DNA from: Amoebophrya sp. AT5.2
Taxonomy: Eukaryota; Sar; Dinophyceae; Syndiniales; Amoebophryaceae
Direction: 5' to 3'
NCBI GenBank assembly: GCA_005223375.1
Contig: RXOD01004690.1
Span: 1-19,126 of the forward strand
DNA: 19,126 bases
Under the pieces are notes generated by a model. The model was not told the DNA's origin and did no database searches. It worked only from the letters and a program-made list of their open reading frames with translations. Below, piece after piece: positions 10,603 through 18,913 of the stretch (position 1 is the first letter of the stretch; each line of letters begins with the position of its first letter). A program made the translations under genes and the position numbers.

Positions 10603-10746
10603 ATGGAAAGCGTAGACGAAGAGGCTGAGACGAGCCATTGCATTGCTGTCGCTGATGATGACGACGATGTCACTTCGATTTTAGGCCAGCAATCAAATAA
10701 CAGCGGCTACACTGATAGATTATACAGATGCAAGGCGAAGGCGTGA
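10603..10746 (+). CDS. Short acidic open frame, coding status uncertain
   Basis: ATG in a reasonable context (CACAATGG-like, 'caacaATGG') opens 47 codons with 'DEEAE' and 'ADDDDD' clusters, ending in TGA at 10744-10746. It begins 55 bp after the F-box-like stop. No family is recognised. It could be a small ORF in the 3' UTR or chance. Confidence 0.15.
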   Translation: MESVDEEAETSHCIAVADDDDDVTSILGQQSNNSGYTDRLYRCKAKA

Positions 10747-10814
10747 CTCGTCCTCCCGTGCAGGTTAGCTCTGTGTTCTGGTGACTCGAGGATGACTATA
10801 CCTGTACTTATAAT

Positions 10815-11135
10815 CTATTGGAATAGATGGAGGTGGAGCTTCGGCTCAGGTTTGACAAAGGGGGCGACTCCTGAACCTTGCTGCGGCTGGGGTTTTCGGT
10901 GCGTGGTGGCCAGCTCTGGCGGCTCTTTCAATGGGCCAAAGAGTCTCTGGCCCTCGTGTCGTTGGCAACTTCTTCCAAAGTAGGGCGCCACTGTCCGTCG
11001 GTTGTGTGGGTGGGTTCCTCGATTGGTCCCGGCTTCGGCCCAGTCTCCGTTGATTCCCCATCGCCTCCGTATTCTCGTACGGGGACGCTATGGTGGCTGC
11101 CAAAACTATGGCTTTGCATCTAACTATTGGAATAG
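10815..11135. mobile_element. Possible small non-autonomous element flanked by palindromic 12-mers
   Basis: CTATTGGAATAG occurs at 10815-10826 and again at 11124-11135. The 12-mer is itself palindromic (CTATT-GG-AATAG), and each copy is extended by extra self-complementary bases (TCTATT/AATAGA on the left, AACTATT/AATAGTT on the right). Between them is about 300 bp of G/C-rich, non-coding-looking sequence set in an A/T-rich spacer. The pattern is compatible with a MITE-like insertion or a duplicated palindromic target. No transposase is present. It could also be two regulatory palindromes. Confidence 0.3.
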
Positions 11136-11268
11136 TTGGCATGTTGAGAGATAAAGACGAGAGCATTTATTTTTTTATCGGTTGATTTTGATACGGATAG
11201 CGAATGGGAACCCTGATTTACAATTAGTGGTCGCGGCTGCTGCTCTATCTCTATCAGCAGCATATATG

Positions 11269-11337
11269 TTTATCATTGAAAGGGGAGGTTAGCACCGAGC
11301 CACATTCATTATAATCGTCAACTATTTATCATTGAAA
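11269..11337. repeat. 13-bp direct repeat
   Basis: TTTATCATTGAAA is present at 11269-11281 and 11325-11337, 56 bp apart, in the A/T-rich sequence upstream of the next gene. It could be a footprint of an excised insertion or a duplicated promoter element; nothing decides between these. Confidence 0.6.
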
Positions 11338-11491
11338 ATATATTTTGATTTCTTCTTCTTAAGAGAGGTGGCTGCGAGGAAGGGTCAGGGTGCTGGATAG
11401 ACTTTTGAAAGTTAACTCCGGCTGATTTTCGCTTTCGCACCATCTTCCCTGCTGGGGGTAGTACAGAAGAAACTAAAATTAGAATCAAAAT

Positions 11492-12763
11492 ATGTTGCGT
11501 CAACCTTCTTTCACTGCGCGGTGTTTTACCTCCGCGGCACCAGCAAGCGCGTTAGCAAATGGCTTCCTGCCGTTCCGGGAGGCACGCGTCTTTGTACACT
11601 CACTGCAGCTGACGTCATGCACGGCGTGGTACAGATGGTGCGAGCGCGGTGAGCGGCCGGGATACATTCCAAGTTCGCCGAACACATTTTATTCGCGCGC
11701 AGATGGGTGGAAAGGGTTTCCCGACTGGCTCGGGTACGGCAAGGACCCCGGCGTTCGTCAGCCACCTCGCCTCTCACGATTTGATCAGATGCTAACGGGA
11801 AAGGCCGAGTTCGTGGAGGAAGCGTCCCAGTTTTTCGACTTTGAGGCGCTTCCGTATCGGGCAACCGCCCAACTGGTTTTTCGTCCCAGAGGGCACGCCG
11901 AGGACTGGTGTCCCTTGGTGCTGCGATCCACCGCAGGGGAGAGACTACGAAGAAACTCGCTGGCCATGAGGGTCCCACAGGTCTTTTCCGGGCGCGGCAT
12001 AGCATTCATTCTGACGGGCAGCGACCGCCGCATCTTTTTCTTTCCGCACGAGTTTATCGCCTCCTTTCGAAAAACCGAGACCACACGTACGATCCACATT
12101 CCAATGCAGTCTGCGCAATGCTTTGAAGCCCGGACGCCTCAGCATCTACAAAAACTCTTAGAAGTGCATAGAGAAAGATCAACTCTAGTTGCGCCGGCTG
12201 ACACGACTTCAGCTTTCCTCAGCACAGCACGCGATGCGGATTTACACCAGTTGGCTTCGGAGGTAGTGCAATTTCTTAGAAGAACATGCCGCCTGCGGAT
12301 TCATCGGCCGACGACGGCATCGTTCGACGCGCATTTCATCTGCGACGAAAAAACCATCCTCGTCAGGAAATGTCATCGGAAGATGAAAGACAATCGAATA
12401 GAGTTCGGAATTGAACGCTACCTGCCCACAGATGATGACGGTACTGCGAGCGCACCTGACCGGGCGGCGCGAAAACTCCCAGATTTTCTTTTTGGCCTTG
12501 TTGAAAACAAAAACGGCACGACTGATCGGAGGCTGCTCGGGTTCTACATTTTTCCCCGCGGGTTTCTGCAAGCAACGGGAAGTGCCACAAAGACTGGGAT
12601 GACGATCTATCCACCAGACTGGACGACGAAAAGCTCGGCCGCGCGGAAAAGACAAACAGAACAGATGCAGTACTACTTCGATCTAAGTAGCGACGCAGGT
12701 ACCGGGACGGACGGCAGCGCGAGCGCCACAGCAGATCGGGCGCGCGTGCTTTTTCGTGTATGA
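11492..12763 (+). CDS. Protein with N-terminal 'IPSSP..GW.G..DWLG' domain and possible nuclease-like halves, intronless
   Basis: A single 423-aa open frame. Residues 1-22 (MLRQPSFTARCFTSAAPASA...) lack acids and carry Arg/Ser/Ala, as in a mitochondrial presequence (inference). Residues 25-83, 'FLPFREARVFVHSLQL ... IPSSPNTFY ... DGWKGFPDWLG', match a domain I recall from algal and protist proteins, whose hallmark is 'F..AR.FV..L.L ... IP..P...Y...GW.G..DWLG'. The rest contains two similar-looking alpha/beta blocks, about 105-190 ('EDWCPLVLRST ... GRGIAFILTGSDRRIFFFP') and 240-370 ('SFDAHFICDEKTILVRKCH ... RRLLGFYIFP'). They resemble restriction-endonuclease-like folds, but an intact D...(D/E)xK set is not visible in the first. 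Function is unknown; DNA binding or processing is a guess. The gene is intronless, and an A-rich tract follows the stop. Confidence 0.6.
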   Translation: MLRQPSFTARCFTSAAPASALANGFLPFREARVFVHSLQLTSCTAWYRWCERGERPGYIPSSPNTFYSRADGWKGFPDWLGYGKDPGVRQPPRLSRFDQMLTGKAEFVEEASQFFDFEALPYRATAQLVFRPRGHAEDWCPLVLRSTAGERLRRNSLAMRVPQVFSGRGIAFILTGSDRRIFFFPHEFIASFRKTETTRTIHIPMQSAQCFEARTPQHLQKLLEVHRERSTLVAPADTTSAFLSTARDADLHQLASEVVQFLRRTCRLRIHRPTTASFDAHFICDEKTILVRKCHRKMKDNRIEFGIERYLPTDDDGTASAPDRAARKLPDFLFGLVENKNGTTDRRLLGFYIFPRGFLQATGSATKTGMTIYPPDWTTKSSAARKRQTEQMQYYFDLSSDAGTGTDGSASATADRARVLFRV

Positions 12764-13240
12764 GTCGTTCACTAGTAAAAAAATGTAAAATGGAGTGAAA
12801 CAATCAAAATTTGATTAGAGCTAGAGGAGCAAGAACAAGAAGGCTACTAGCCCTAGCGCCCGGGAGCGGGATAGGGATTGCAACTGAAAGTGCATTGCCG
12901 TCCGAGCCCGATCACTGTAGCCGGACGATAAGTCTGCCCGACGCGGAAAATATTATGCGTGCGGCAGCCACGTATCCAGGAGCATGAGATGACAGGAGGC
13001 CTGACGTCTCGAAACAGAGCGACAAGAGAGCACACGGAGTACACGGGAAGACTGGCGTGAGCGATCGCGATTCGTCGGAAGAGAGAAAAACAACGATGAT
13101 ACGTACTCGTACACAACACGGAACAGGTCTCGATACGTCGGTGACAAGGCTTAGCAGAGATCGTTCTCCCAGAAGTGATCCCGAGCTGCTTCCTGTGAGA
13201 CAACGAACAGTCGTAGTTGGTTGTTACTGTAGCATCGAAA
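12764..13240. other. Intergenic spacer
   Basis: It starts with an A-rich stretch (TAGTAAAAAAATGTAAAATGG, about 12773-12793) directly after the stop, possibly a 3' processing region or poly(A) relic. The remainder shows no coding bias. It contains the presumed promoter and 5' UTR of the MORN gene. Confidence 0.45.
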
Positions 13241-14152
13241 ATGGCCGAAGAGGAGGCTGAAGTGGAGGCTCCCGTCGTCTTGGGCCCCGACGAGTTCCGG
13301 CTGCACTCCATCGGCGCGACGTACAAGGGACAGTACGTCCAGGACGAAGAAGGTAAAAATACGTAGTCCTAGTATTTCATTTTCTTCTTCGCAGGAGCCT
13401 GGAGCTTCAGGTCGGTCCCGGCAGTGAACAATCGGATCGCTACGTGTGCTCATATTCGTCCGCTACAGCTACTTACACTGAAAAGAATTTATATATAATA
13501 TATTTCTATTCTTTCATTTTGCCCGTCGGTCCACCAGGCGAGCCAATACTGCATGGTGAGGGGGAGTACGTTATTGGCCCGGAGCGTTTTTGCGGGACGT
13601 TCGACAACGGCAGTTTTGTGAACGGAGTATACGAAAGCCGAAACGGGCATCGGTACGAGGGCCCCTTCCTCGACAACAAGTTTCATGGCACGGGGAGCTA
13701 CAGCTGGCCCGGCGGCCGCAAGTTCCGGGGCGAATTCCGCGAGGGAAAACTCTTCGACGGCGAATTCCAAGGCTTCGTCACGTTAGACGAACTGAGAAAG
13801 ACGCAGGTGCTTTATTAAGGAAAAAAAAAATACACTCGCTAAAACTAAAAGTACAAGTAGTGGTAGTTGCACTACCGTTGAGTTTCTATCGCTAGCCACG
13901 AAGTGGACGAATGTGAGAGCTTGAGGTGAAGAACAGCGCAGCCTCTTCGTCTCAATGAAAACTAATTTGCAACATTCTTCACAGGCCGAAGCCGAGGTGA
14001 ACAAGAGCGCGCGAAAGCGAATAGAATTCGGGCGAGATTGCTTCGCCGGCCTCATTGTTGACCAGTGCTTCGACAGCAACCCGAAGAAGCAGCTCGAATG
14101 GCGCAAAGCTTATGAAGCCGCCCAAGCGGAAGGAGCGCAGGAAGGGGAGTAG
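13241..14152 (+). CDS. MORN-repeat protein, three exons
   Basis: Exons 13241-13352, 13538-13806 and 13985-14152 join in phase (GT-AG introns of 185 and 178 bp) to give 182 aa. The start ATG lies in 'gaaaATGG' context. MORN-type units are seen as 'YKGQYVQDEEGEPILHGEG', 'FCGTFDNGSFVNGVYESRNG' and 'HRYEGPFLDNKFHGTGSYSW', the last followed by '...GRKFRGEFREGK'. Only the unit at 'YEGPFLDNKFHGTGSY' is close to consensus (Y-x-G-x-F-x-x-x-x-x-H-G-x-G). MORN repeats form beta-hairpins used in membrane-linked or cytoskeletal scaffolds, and in alveolates in daughter-cell budding and the flagellar apparatus. The C-terminus from 'AEAEVNKSARKR' is charged and probably helical. The first intron has an internal 'cttcttcgcag' that could act as a cryptic acceptor. 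The specific role is unknown. Confidence 0.82.
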
Positions 14153-14713
14153 AGGCACTAAACGACGCGTTCGTGGGAACGAAGATCTACTAGCTGCATA
14201 CCCAAATACGATTTTTACGAAGTAGCTTAAGTATGCGGACAATTGCGGACAGGAACAACAAGCAGTGTGCCCACTCCCGGAGCATCTGCTTGCTGCAAAA
14301 ACCGACGGTGGGATAGGATTGTTTCTTGATGGAGAGACGAGAGGTCGGCCGCGTTTTTGGCGTGAAAATAGTGGAAGAGGTGTTTGTTCAAGTACACCGA
14401 GCAAGGCACAACCTCCCCGAGGGATTAGCTACGCAAATTTGGTCTGCTGCCGCAAATGGCGTTTCTTTTCGCAAGTCGTGTGGCAGTTTCTCTGCAAGAT
14501 GACGACTGAAGTGTACTTTTGTATAAAAAAATGTGCAACGTTAACGTTTACGTTACGACAAGCGCGGAGGTAGCTGGTGCCCAGAAGGAAAAGCAGGGAC
14601 TACGTCTACACGCAGGGATTGCTTCATCTTCTTTTGGAAATTGTCACTGTGAACAAAGGAATAAAGCCAAAAGCCCGAGAAGCTCCTGCGTCGAAGGCGG
14701 GGAGTAGACCACA
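14153..14713. other. Intergenic spacer
   Basis: Several frames are open for about 60-100 codons, but none shows family motifs or third-position bias. A repetitive ACGTTA run (AACGTTAACGTTTACGTTA, about 14535-14553) includes the palindrome AACGTT. An in-frame TAG at 14705-14707 closes the frame just upstream of the next ATG, which supports that start. Confidence 0.45.
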
Positions 14714-16948
14714 ATGACTGACCACCCCGACGGCTTGAACATGAATTCTAACCGCCTGAATTTCCACGGGATCAACACCGAGCATGGGAAGCACAAGTTT
14801 ACCGGGATCACGCATGTCCCGCAGTTGGGTTTTGGGGATCATCATGGCCCCGTGCAGCCACCTGCAGCTCCGACCGGGACTCCCTCGCAGCCTCCCGCAG
14901 CTCCGACCGGGACTCCCTCGCAGCCATCCGCACCCTTGACGAAGGAGTACAAAGCCCCCATGGGCCTCTCAATGCCAGTCCTCAAGCCGGTCGCGCTTCG
15001 AGGAGGAGGTACTCCGCACTGCAGTTCTTGAGTAAACATCTGTCGCTGTGGTTTCTGTCTCTCATCTGGGTAGGGTTCTGATTTTTTTTCTCATGAAGGA
15101 CAGCCTCCGCCAATATTTCCGACACCAATCAGTAAACAAAAATAAAAGAATCGACGTTCAGGAGCTGGAGCAGCGGCCGCCGGCGCGTCGAGCAGCGCAG
15201 GCGTTGGAGTAGGGGTTGGGCCACTCGCTACGGGGCCATTGATGGGCGGGGGGGCGACCGGTATCCTCCCACACGAGGACGCGAACGGGGTGCCTGAGGA
15301 TCCGCAAATGGCGCAGCTAAAAAGCGTGAGAAAGAGATGCGTGCTGAACATGGTACCCCCTCTTGGTGATTGAAGAAAAGGACACAGTTAAGTAGAGTAC
15401 TTCTCTTTCACTTTCTGTCGTATGTATCATCTTTACTTACATCAACTTCATCAGTCTCTGTCGTCGTCCTGCTTTTTCACTTTCTGTTGTCGTCCTGCAA
15501 AAGGTTCCCGCTGCTATTGCGGTGCAGACTTTCAAGTTCTATGCCCAGGGGGGGAAACTGAAGCCAGAAACGTTTCGAAAAGCGTACGACGATGTGCTGA
15601 AAAAGTGCAGACTTGAGCCGCCAAACGTCGGGATAATGGACGAAGTTTTCCAACTCTTCGACAAGGACCACGACGGAACGGTGGACACCATGGAGCTGTG
15701 CTGCGGTACTGAGTAATCCACTGATCTCAACCGCAAATAACGGAAATTGTGGACTTAGTGTCCACTGGACTAGGACTGCTTCTTACTTTGTTTTGTGCAT
15801 TAGCAGTGGCAATTCGATACGCCACCACTTCGTTACTCCAGGTATCGCGCTTTTCTGCCAGGGAACGGAGGAGGAAAAGATACACGCCATCTTCGATTGC
15901 TTCGACAAGGGAGAGACCTCGCTCACGAACGACGAACTTTGGGTCTTCCTCACCGCCATATTCAAAGTGGTACTCACAGAAGAATTTATAAGCATTGGGA
16001 GTCCTATTAGTTTTAGTCCCCGGCCGGCTCCCATTGGTCCCATTGCTCCCCTCCCCTCGGGGTTCGGCCGGGTGGGTTCTTGCGAAGCGGTCGACTCACT
16101 TGCGCTCCAATCGCGTAGAGGTGGTGGCCTGGAAGCAATGACGTTCCGCGCACTCCAGGCTGTGGCGCTGCTTCGATTGTCGTTCATCTAGTCCGTTCCG
16201 CGTGCCCGTGCCTATAGGAGCCGTATTCATTGGTGAAGAAGTCGCGCGGATTGATGTACAGAGCAGCGCCAGCGTCATCTACCAGGCTGGAGTCGTTCTC
16301 GATGCCGAACATCATGTCGCTTGTGTTTGTCGTGTCGTAGCTAGTGCCGCAGGTCGTGGTCGTCTGGTGCGGTTGAGTAGTAGGCTCGCGTTTGCGCTAT
16401 AGGTTCCCTTCAGGCTCTTGCGGGTGTGTTCGACGGACTCCCCTGCTCCCCGAGTACAGCGTGAAATCGACTCCCCACTCGGCTCCCATTGGTCCCATTG
16501 GTCCCCTCCCGCCGGGGCTAAAACCTTATTGGGAGAGACCTCGCTCACAAACGACGAACTTTGGGTCTTCCTCACCGCCATATTCAGAGTGGTACTCACT
16601 GCTGTTTCGAGGCGGTTCGTTTTGCACGCAAAAGTGGTACTACCACTAAGAAAGTACCGATATTGCGCTCGTTTCTTCGATTTACTATATGCATGACAAG
16701 GACCTACGTACGAAGATTTTCACCGCAATCAACAGATCATGACCCCTCGGGTCCTTGCCGCGATGGCCCAGATGGGCTTCCAAATAGACTCCGCAGAGGA
16801 CCTGGCCTCCATCACAACGTTGGAGTGCTTCCGTCAGGGCGACATCGATTCCGATGGAAAGCTCAACATTGAAGAATTCAAGACATGGTTCTACGCGCCG
16901 AAGAACGACCCAACCTTCATGTTTAACGTTGGCCGACTGCTGCAGTGA
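14714..16948 (+). CDS. EF-hand calcium-binding protein (neuronal calcium sensor/KChIP-like), five exons
   Basis: Exons 14714-15008, 15162-15352, 15504-15705, 15842-15969 and 16736-16948 join in phase to 342 aa. Introns are 153, 151, 136 and 766 bp, all GT-AG. Residues 1-160 are Pro/Gly/Ala-rich with an 11-residue repeat. EF-hand 1 has a canonical loop at about 215-226 (DKDHDGTVDTME). A second, at about 251-261 (DKGETSLTNDE), is one residue short and probably does not bind calcium. EF-hand 3 is canonical at about 308-319 (DIDSDGKLNIEE). 'GIALFCQGTEEEKIHAIFD' between the first two is typical of calcium sensors of the NCS/KChIP/calcineurin-B type. Exon 3 could instead start at 15528 and stay in frame. 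The fourth intron carries the unusual insertion described separately, with a partial copy of exon 4. The mature protein is expected to skip that copy. Partners are unknown; a Ser/Thr kinase gene lies next downstream. Confidence 0.85.
14864..14925 (+). repeat. 33-bp-period tandem repeat coding PPAAPTGTPSQ
   Basis: Two copies with a 33-bp period (14864-14892 and 14897-14925 are identical over 29 bases) encode the Pro/Thr-rich repeat in the EF-hand protein's N-terminus. The period is a multiple of three, so copy number can vary without a frameshift. Confidence 0.8.
16010..16524. mobile_element. Introner- or MITE-like element inside EF-hand intron 4
   Basis: The left end, GTTTTAGTCCCCGGCCGG (from 16010), and the right end, GTTTTAGCCCCGGCGGG read on the minus strand from 16524, form imperfect terminal inverted repeats differing by one or two single-base indels. 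Just inside each end is a 30-bp direct repeat (16026-16055 and 16481-16510, 29 of 30 identical, built on CTCCCATTGG/TCCCATTG). The interior carries no transposase. It holds a 70-codon antisense open frame. The element accounts for most of this intron's 766 bp, against about 150 bp for sister introns. Introner-like elements with inverted and direct repeats have been reported in Amoebophrya; relating this element to those is inference. Confidence 0.5.
16184..16396 (-). other. Antisense 70-codon open frame within the intronic element
   Basis: On the minus strand, an open frame runs from just after 'CCTATAG' (an AG acceptor-like edge that also contains a TAG stop) to a TGA at 16184-16186. The first ATG is at residue 28. 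The product has a Thr-rich start ('PHQTTTTCGTSYDTTNTSD') followed by 'MMFGIENDSSLVDDAGAALY' and 'INPRDFFTNEYGSYRH', a composition that looks like real protein rather than noise. No family is recognised. It could be a captured exon fragment of another gene carried by the element, or chance. Confidence 0.3.
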
Positions 16949-17782
16949 GGCAACGTATCGCAACCGATCCCGGCGCGACGTGGGCGCTTCTGGTGTAGCC
17001 GTTGGTGGGTATCAATTGGTGCTGACGTATAACTGTACTACAGAAGCTAAAGCCATTGCCAAAGTGAGTGCGGCACTGCGTGGATGATGGTGGCTTCGTT
17101 ATTGAAGACCAGATTTCAATAGCTCGCACCGCTAACGACCCGCGTGTCGCGCTTCTGAGAATCACGCACGTCGGGAAACACTTTAAGAAAAGAAACGGGA
17201 ATGCCAAGCAAAAACAAAATAGCGCAGCGATAGAAGAATGCGCATTTGCGACGGCAGCCAATTGATTCCCGTCAAGCGGCAAAGTCTTCCAGCTTGCCAG
17301 TTGGCGCAGCTTGGTGTGTCTCTGAAGATATGAGGGTCTGGTATCTACAGATTCTGCAAGTTTGCGTCGACCTCACTGTTTCTTCCAGCGAGCTATTTTG
17401 TCTGAGAGGCGCGGAGTGAGATTGTAATTGATTCAATTCATTCATTACCGGAACCGGATGAAATGGAAACCAAAACAAAGGGAAAGAGCGACGCTAGCCA
17501 CCGAATGAGAGACGCTGTGGCGCATATACTTATTACCGGTCTAAGGAGAACCCAGTACAAGTGCATGCAACACATGGCGGGATCTTTCTAGAAACAGCCT
17601 TGCACCGCCATTCCGGATTAGGTCGTGCTCATTTCACCGCGGCTTCGCGGATAGATCTTTCGGCGATGATCTAACGTACAAACATAACTCAAGCCCTTCA
17701 AAAATCTGTTTTGAGCGTGATTCTATGCCCGTGCCAAGGATGCCCCCCTGCGTGCGCGGTCAAGAGGGGTATTCTTCCGAGC
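16949..17782. other. Intergenic spacer
   Basis: There is no gene-like frame on either strand; the open frames at 16923-17282 and 17272-17478 (minus) have no motif. No RNA gene was recognised. It presumably contains the 3' UTR of the EF-hand gene and upstream sequence of the kinase. Confidence 0.45.
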
Positions 17783-17959
17783 ATGCACCACCTGCATCTT
17801 CCTGTCCTGCAAATGCTCATGACAGAAATCATTTCAAATGAACGGCAAGCAGGGGACAACATCAACATCTGGAACTACCTCCACTGGCCCGAGGCCGAGC
17901 TCAACTACCTGAAGCCGATTGTGGCTGCGCCGCTTCTCCTGCATCCGGTTCGCAAGTAA
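17783..17959 (+). CDS. Possible exon upstream of the kinase, unassigned
   Basis: In one frame, from ATG 17783 to TAA 17957-17959, the reading 'DNINIWNYLHWPEAELNYLK' and onward shows the strong G/C third-position bias of real exons here (about 17851-17950). It ends only 9 bp before the kinase ATG, which is too close for a separate gene. It ends in 'CGCAAGTAAAATC', so a donor at 17956 is possible. Splicing to the AG at 18000-18001 would keep frame with the kinase but needs a very short intron of about 45 bp. It may be an N-terminal extension of the kinase, or an exon of an overlapping transcript. Confidence 0.35.
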   Translation: MHHLHLPVLQMLMTEIISNERQAGDNINIWNYLHWPEAELNYLKPIVAAPLLLHPVRK

Positions 17960-17968
17960 AATCTGATC

Positions 17969-18913
17969 ATGCCGTGGCCGAAGCTCAAGTCCCTGTTTAG
18001 CCGGCTTGCGAAGGGGTCGCAGTCGGGCAAGTTTTCTACGTTCACGAGCGAAGGAAGCGGCGTCTTGAACGCGGATCACATAGCAGCCTTAGAAAATCCG
18101 CAGAAAGAGGAAGTAGACATCCGGGATGTCTACGACATCGGGCGGATCCTCGGAAGCGGATCGTTCGGGCAGGTGCGCGAAGCGCGGTGTCGACAAGGCG
18201 GAAACGTGCGCGCGGTGAAAATCGTGGAGGCAGACGACACGGATGGGGAATGGTGCGTCGTATCTTCTTCTATGTAGGGGTGGTGCGCGTCGTTTGCGGA
18301 TGTCGCAGAGTCGGATGAAAAAGCTTAAAACGGTAAATATCGCACGATCTTCTACTCCAGGTCCCGGCAGGTGGTCTTCGTGCGCGAGGTTGGGTTATTA
18401 CAGCAATTGGACCACGAGAACATCGTGAAGTTTTACGACTTCTTCGAGGATCCGGATTTCTACTACATTGTCATGGAATTTTACACCGGCGGCGAACTCT
18501 TCCAGAGGATCCTTGAGGTAAATTGGTGAGGCAGAAGCTTCTTATCGAGGCTACGTCTACGTTTAATATCGCTAGTTGAAGAAATAGAAATCAATCTTCT
18601 GATGCTTCTGCTTCCTGCGAGTTGTGCATCTGGAAAATTACTGGTCAATCAGGCAGAACATCCAAGGCCAACACATCCAAAAAACTCATTGCCGTCCCAC
18701 ACCGCCCCCCAGGTGAAGCGGTTTTCCGAGTGCGACGCCGCTTTTCTTGGGTTCCAGATGCTGCTTGCGCTGGAGTACATCCACAGCTTGCGAATCGTTC
18801 ACCGCGACGTGAAGGCGGAAAATTTCCTCTTCACCTCCGCGGGCTCCATCTACAACACGCCGCTGAAACTGATTGATTTCGGCATGGCCGTGAAGCGGCA
18901 GGACGACTCTTAA
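17969..18913 (+). CDS. CDPK/CaMK-like Ser/Thr protein kinase, N-terminal half; apparent stop in the activation segment
   Basis: Exons 17969-18252, 18361-18517 and 18713 onward join in phase (GT-AG introns of 108 and 195 bp). Kinase landmarks on the model: Gly-rich loop 'GRILGSGSFGQVREA' (62-67); 'RAVKIVE' with catalytic K84; alpha-C Glu about E104 in 'VREVGLLQQLDHENIVKFYD'; hinge 'YYIVMEFYTGGELFQRI'; catalytic loop 'IVHRDVKAENFLF' (H177-R178-D179); and 'LKLIDFGMAV' with D202-F203-G204. The spacing and 'GGELF..I' are typical of the calcium/calmodulin- or calcium-dependent kinase group. After 'KRQDDS' the frame meets TAA at 18911-18913, before the T-x-x-G-T and APE motifs. Either an exon ends just before it at a non-GT donor, or the copy is truncated. 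The rest of the kinase domain, and any EF-hands, would lie beyond the window. Confidence 0.85.

Larger units (their letters stand above)
10549..11491. other. Intergenic spacer with repeat structure
   Basis: This lies between two intronless genes. It contains a 47-codon acidic open frame (10603-10746, listed separately), a segment bracketed by palindromic 12-mers (10815-11135), and a 13-bp direct repeat, TTTATCATTGAAA, at 11269-11281 and 11325-11337. The last 350 bases are strongly A/T-rich, and a pyrimidine-rich stretch lies near 11345-11360. No RNA gene was recognised. Confidence 0.5.
15909..16599. repeat. 69-bp duplicated exon 3' end flanking the intron insertion
   Basis: 15909-15977 and 16531-16599 are identical except for two substitutions (G/A and A/G). 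The unit covers the last 61 coding bases of EF-hand exon 4, from 'GETSLTNDEL' to 'IFKV' (IFRV in the second copy), plus the GTACTCAC donor. The second copy lacks the exon's first half and a convincing 3' splice site, so it is read as an intronic pseudo-exon. Low divergence indicates a recent event. Confidence 0.9.

Noticed and set aside
15353..15503. Repeated CTTTCTGT.GTCGTCCTGC motifs as a CRISPR-like or satellite array
   Set aside because: It is only two imperfect pyrimidine-rich copies within an intron, readily explained as an expanded polypyrimidine tract before the acceptor.
15783..16187. Minus-strand 134-codon frame across the EF-hand exon and element
   Set aside because: It runs antisense through a conserved EF-hand exon and the duplicated segment. 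The same peptide recurs in the minus-strand frame at 16312-16599 only because of the 69-bp duplication.
16531..16591. Second copy of EF-hand exon 4 as a real alternative exon
   Set aside because: It lacks the first half of the exon and has no good 3' splice site before it. The full first copy already joins in phase to exon 5.
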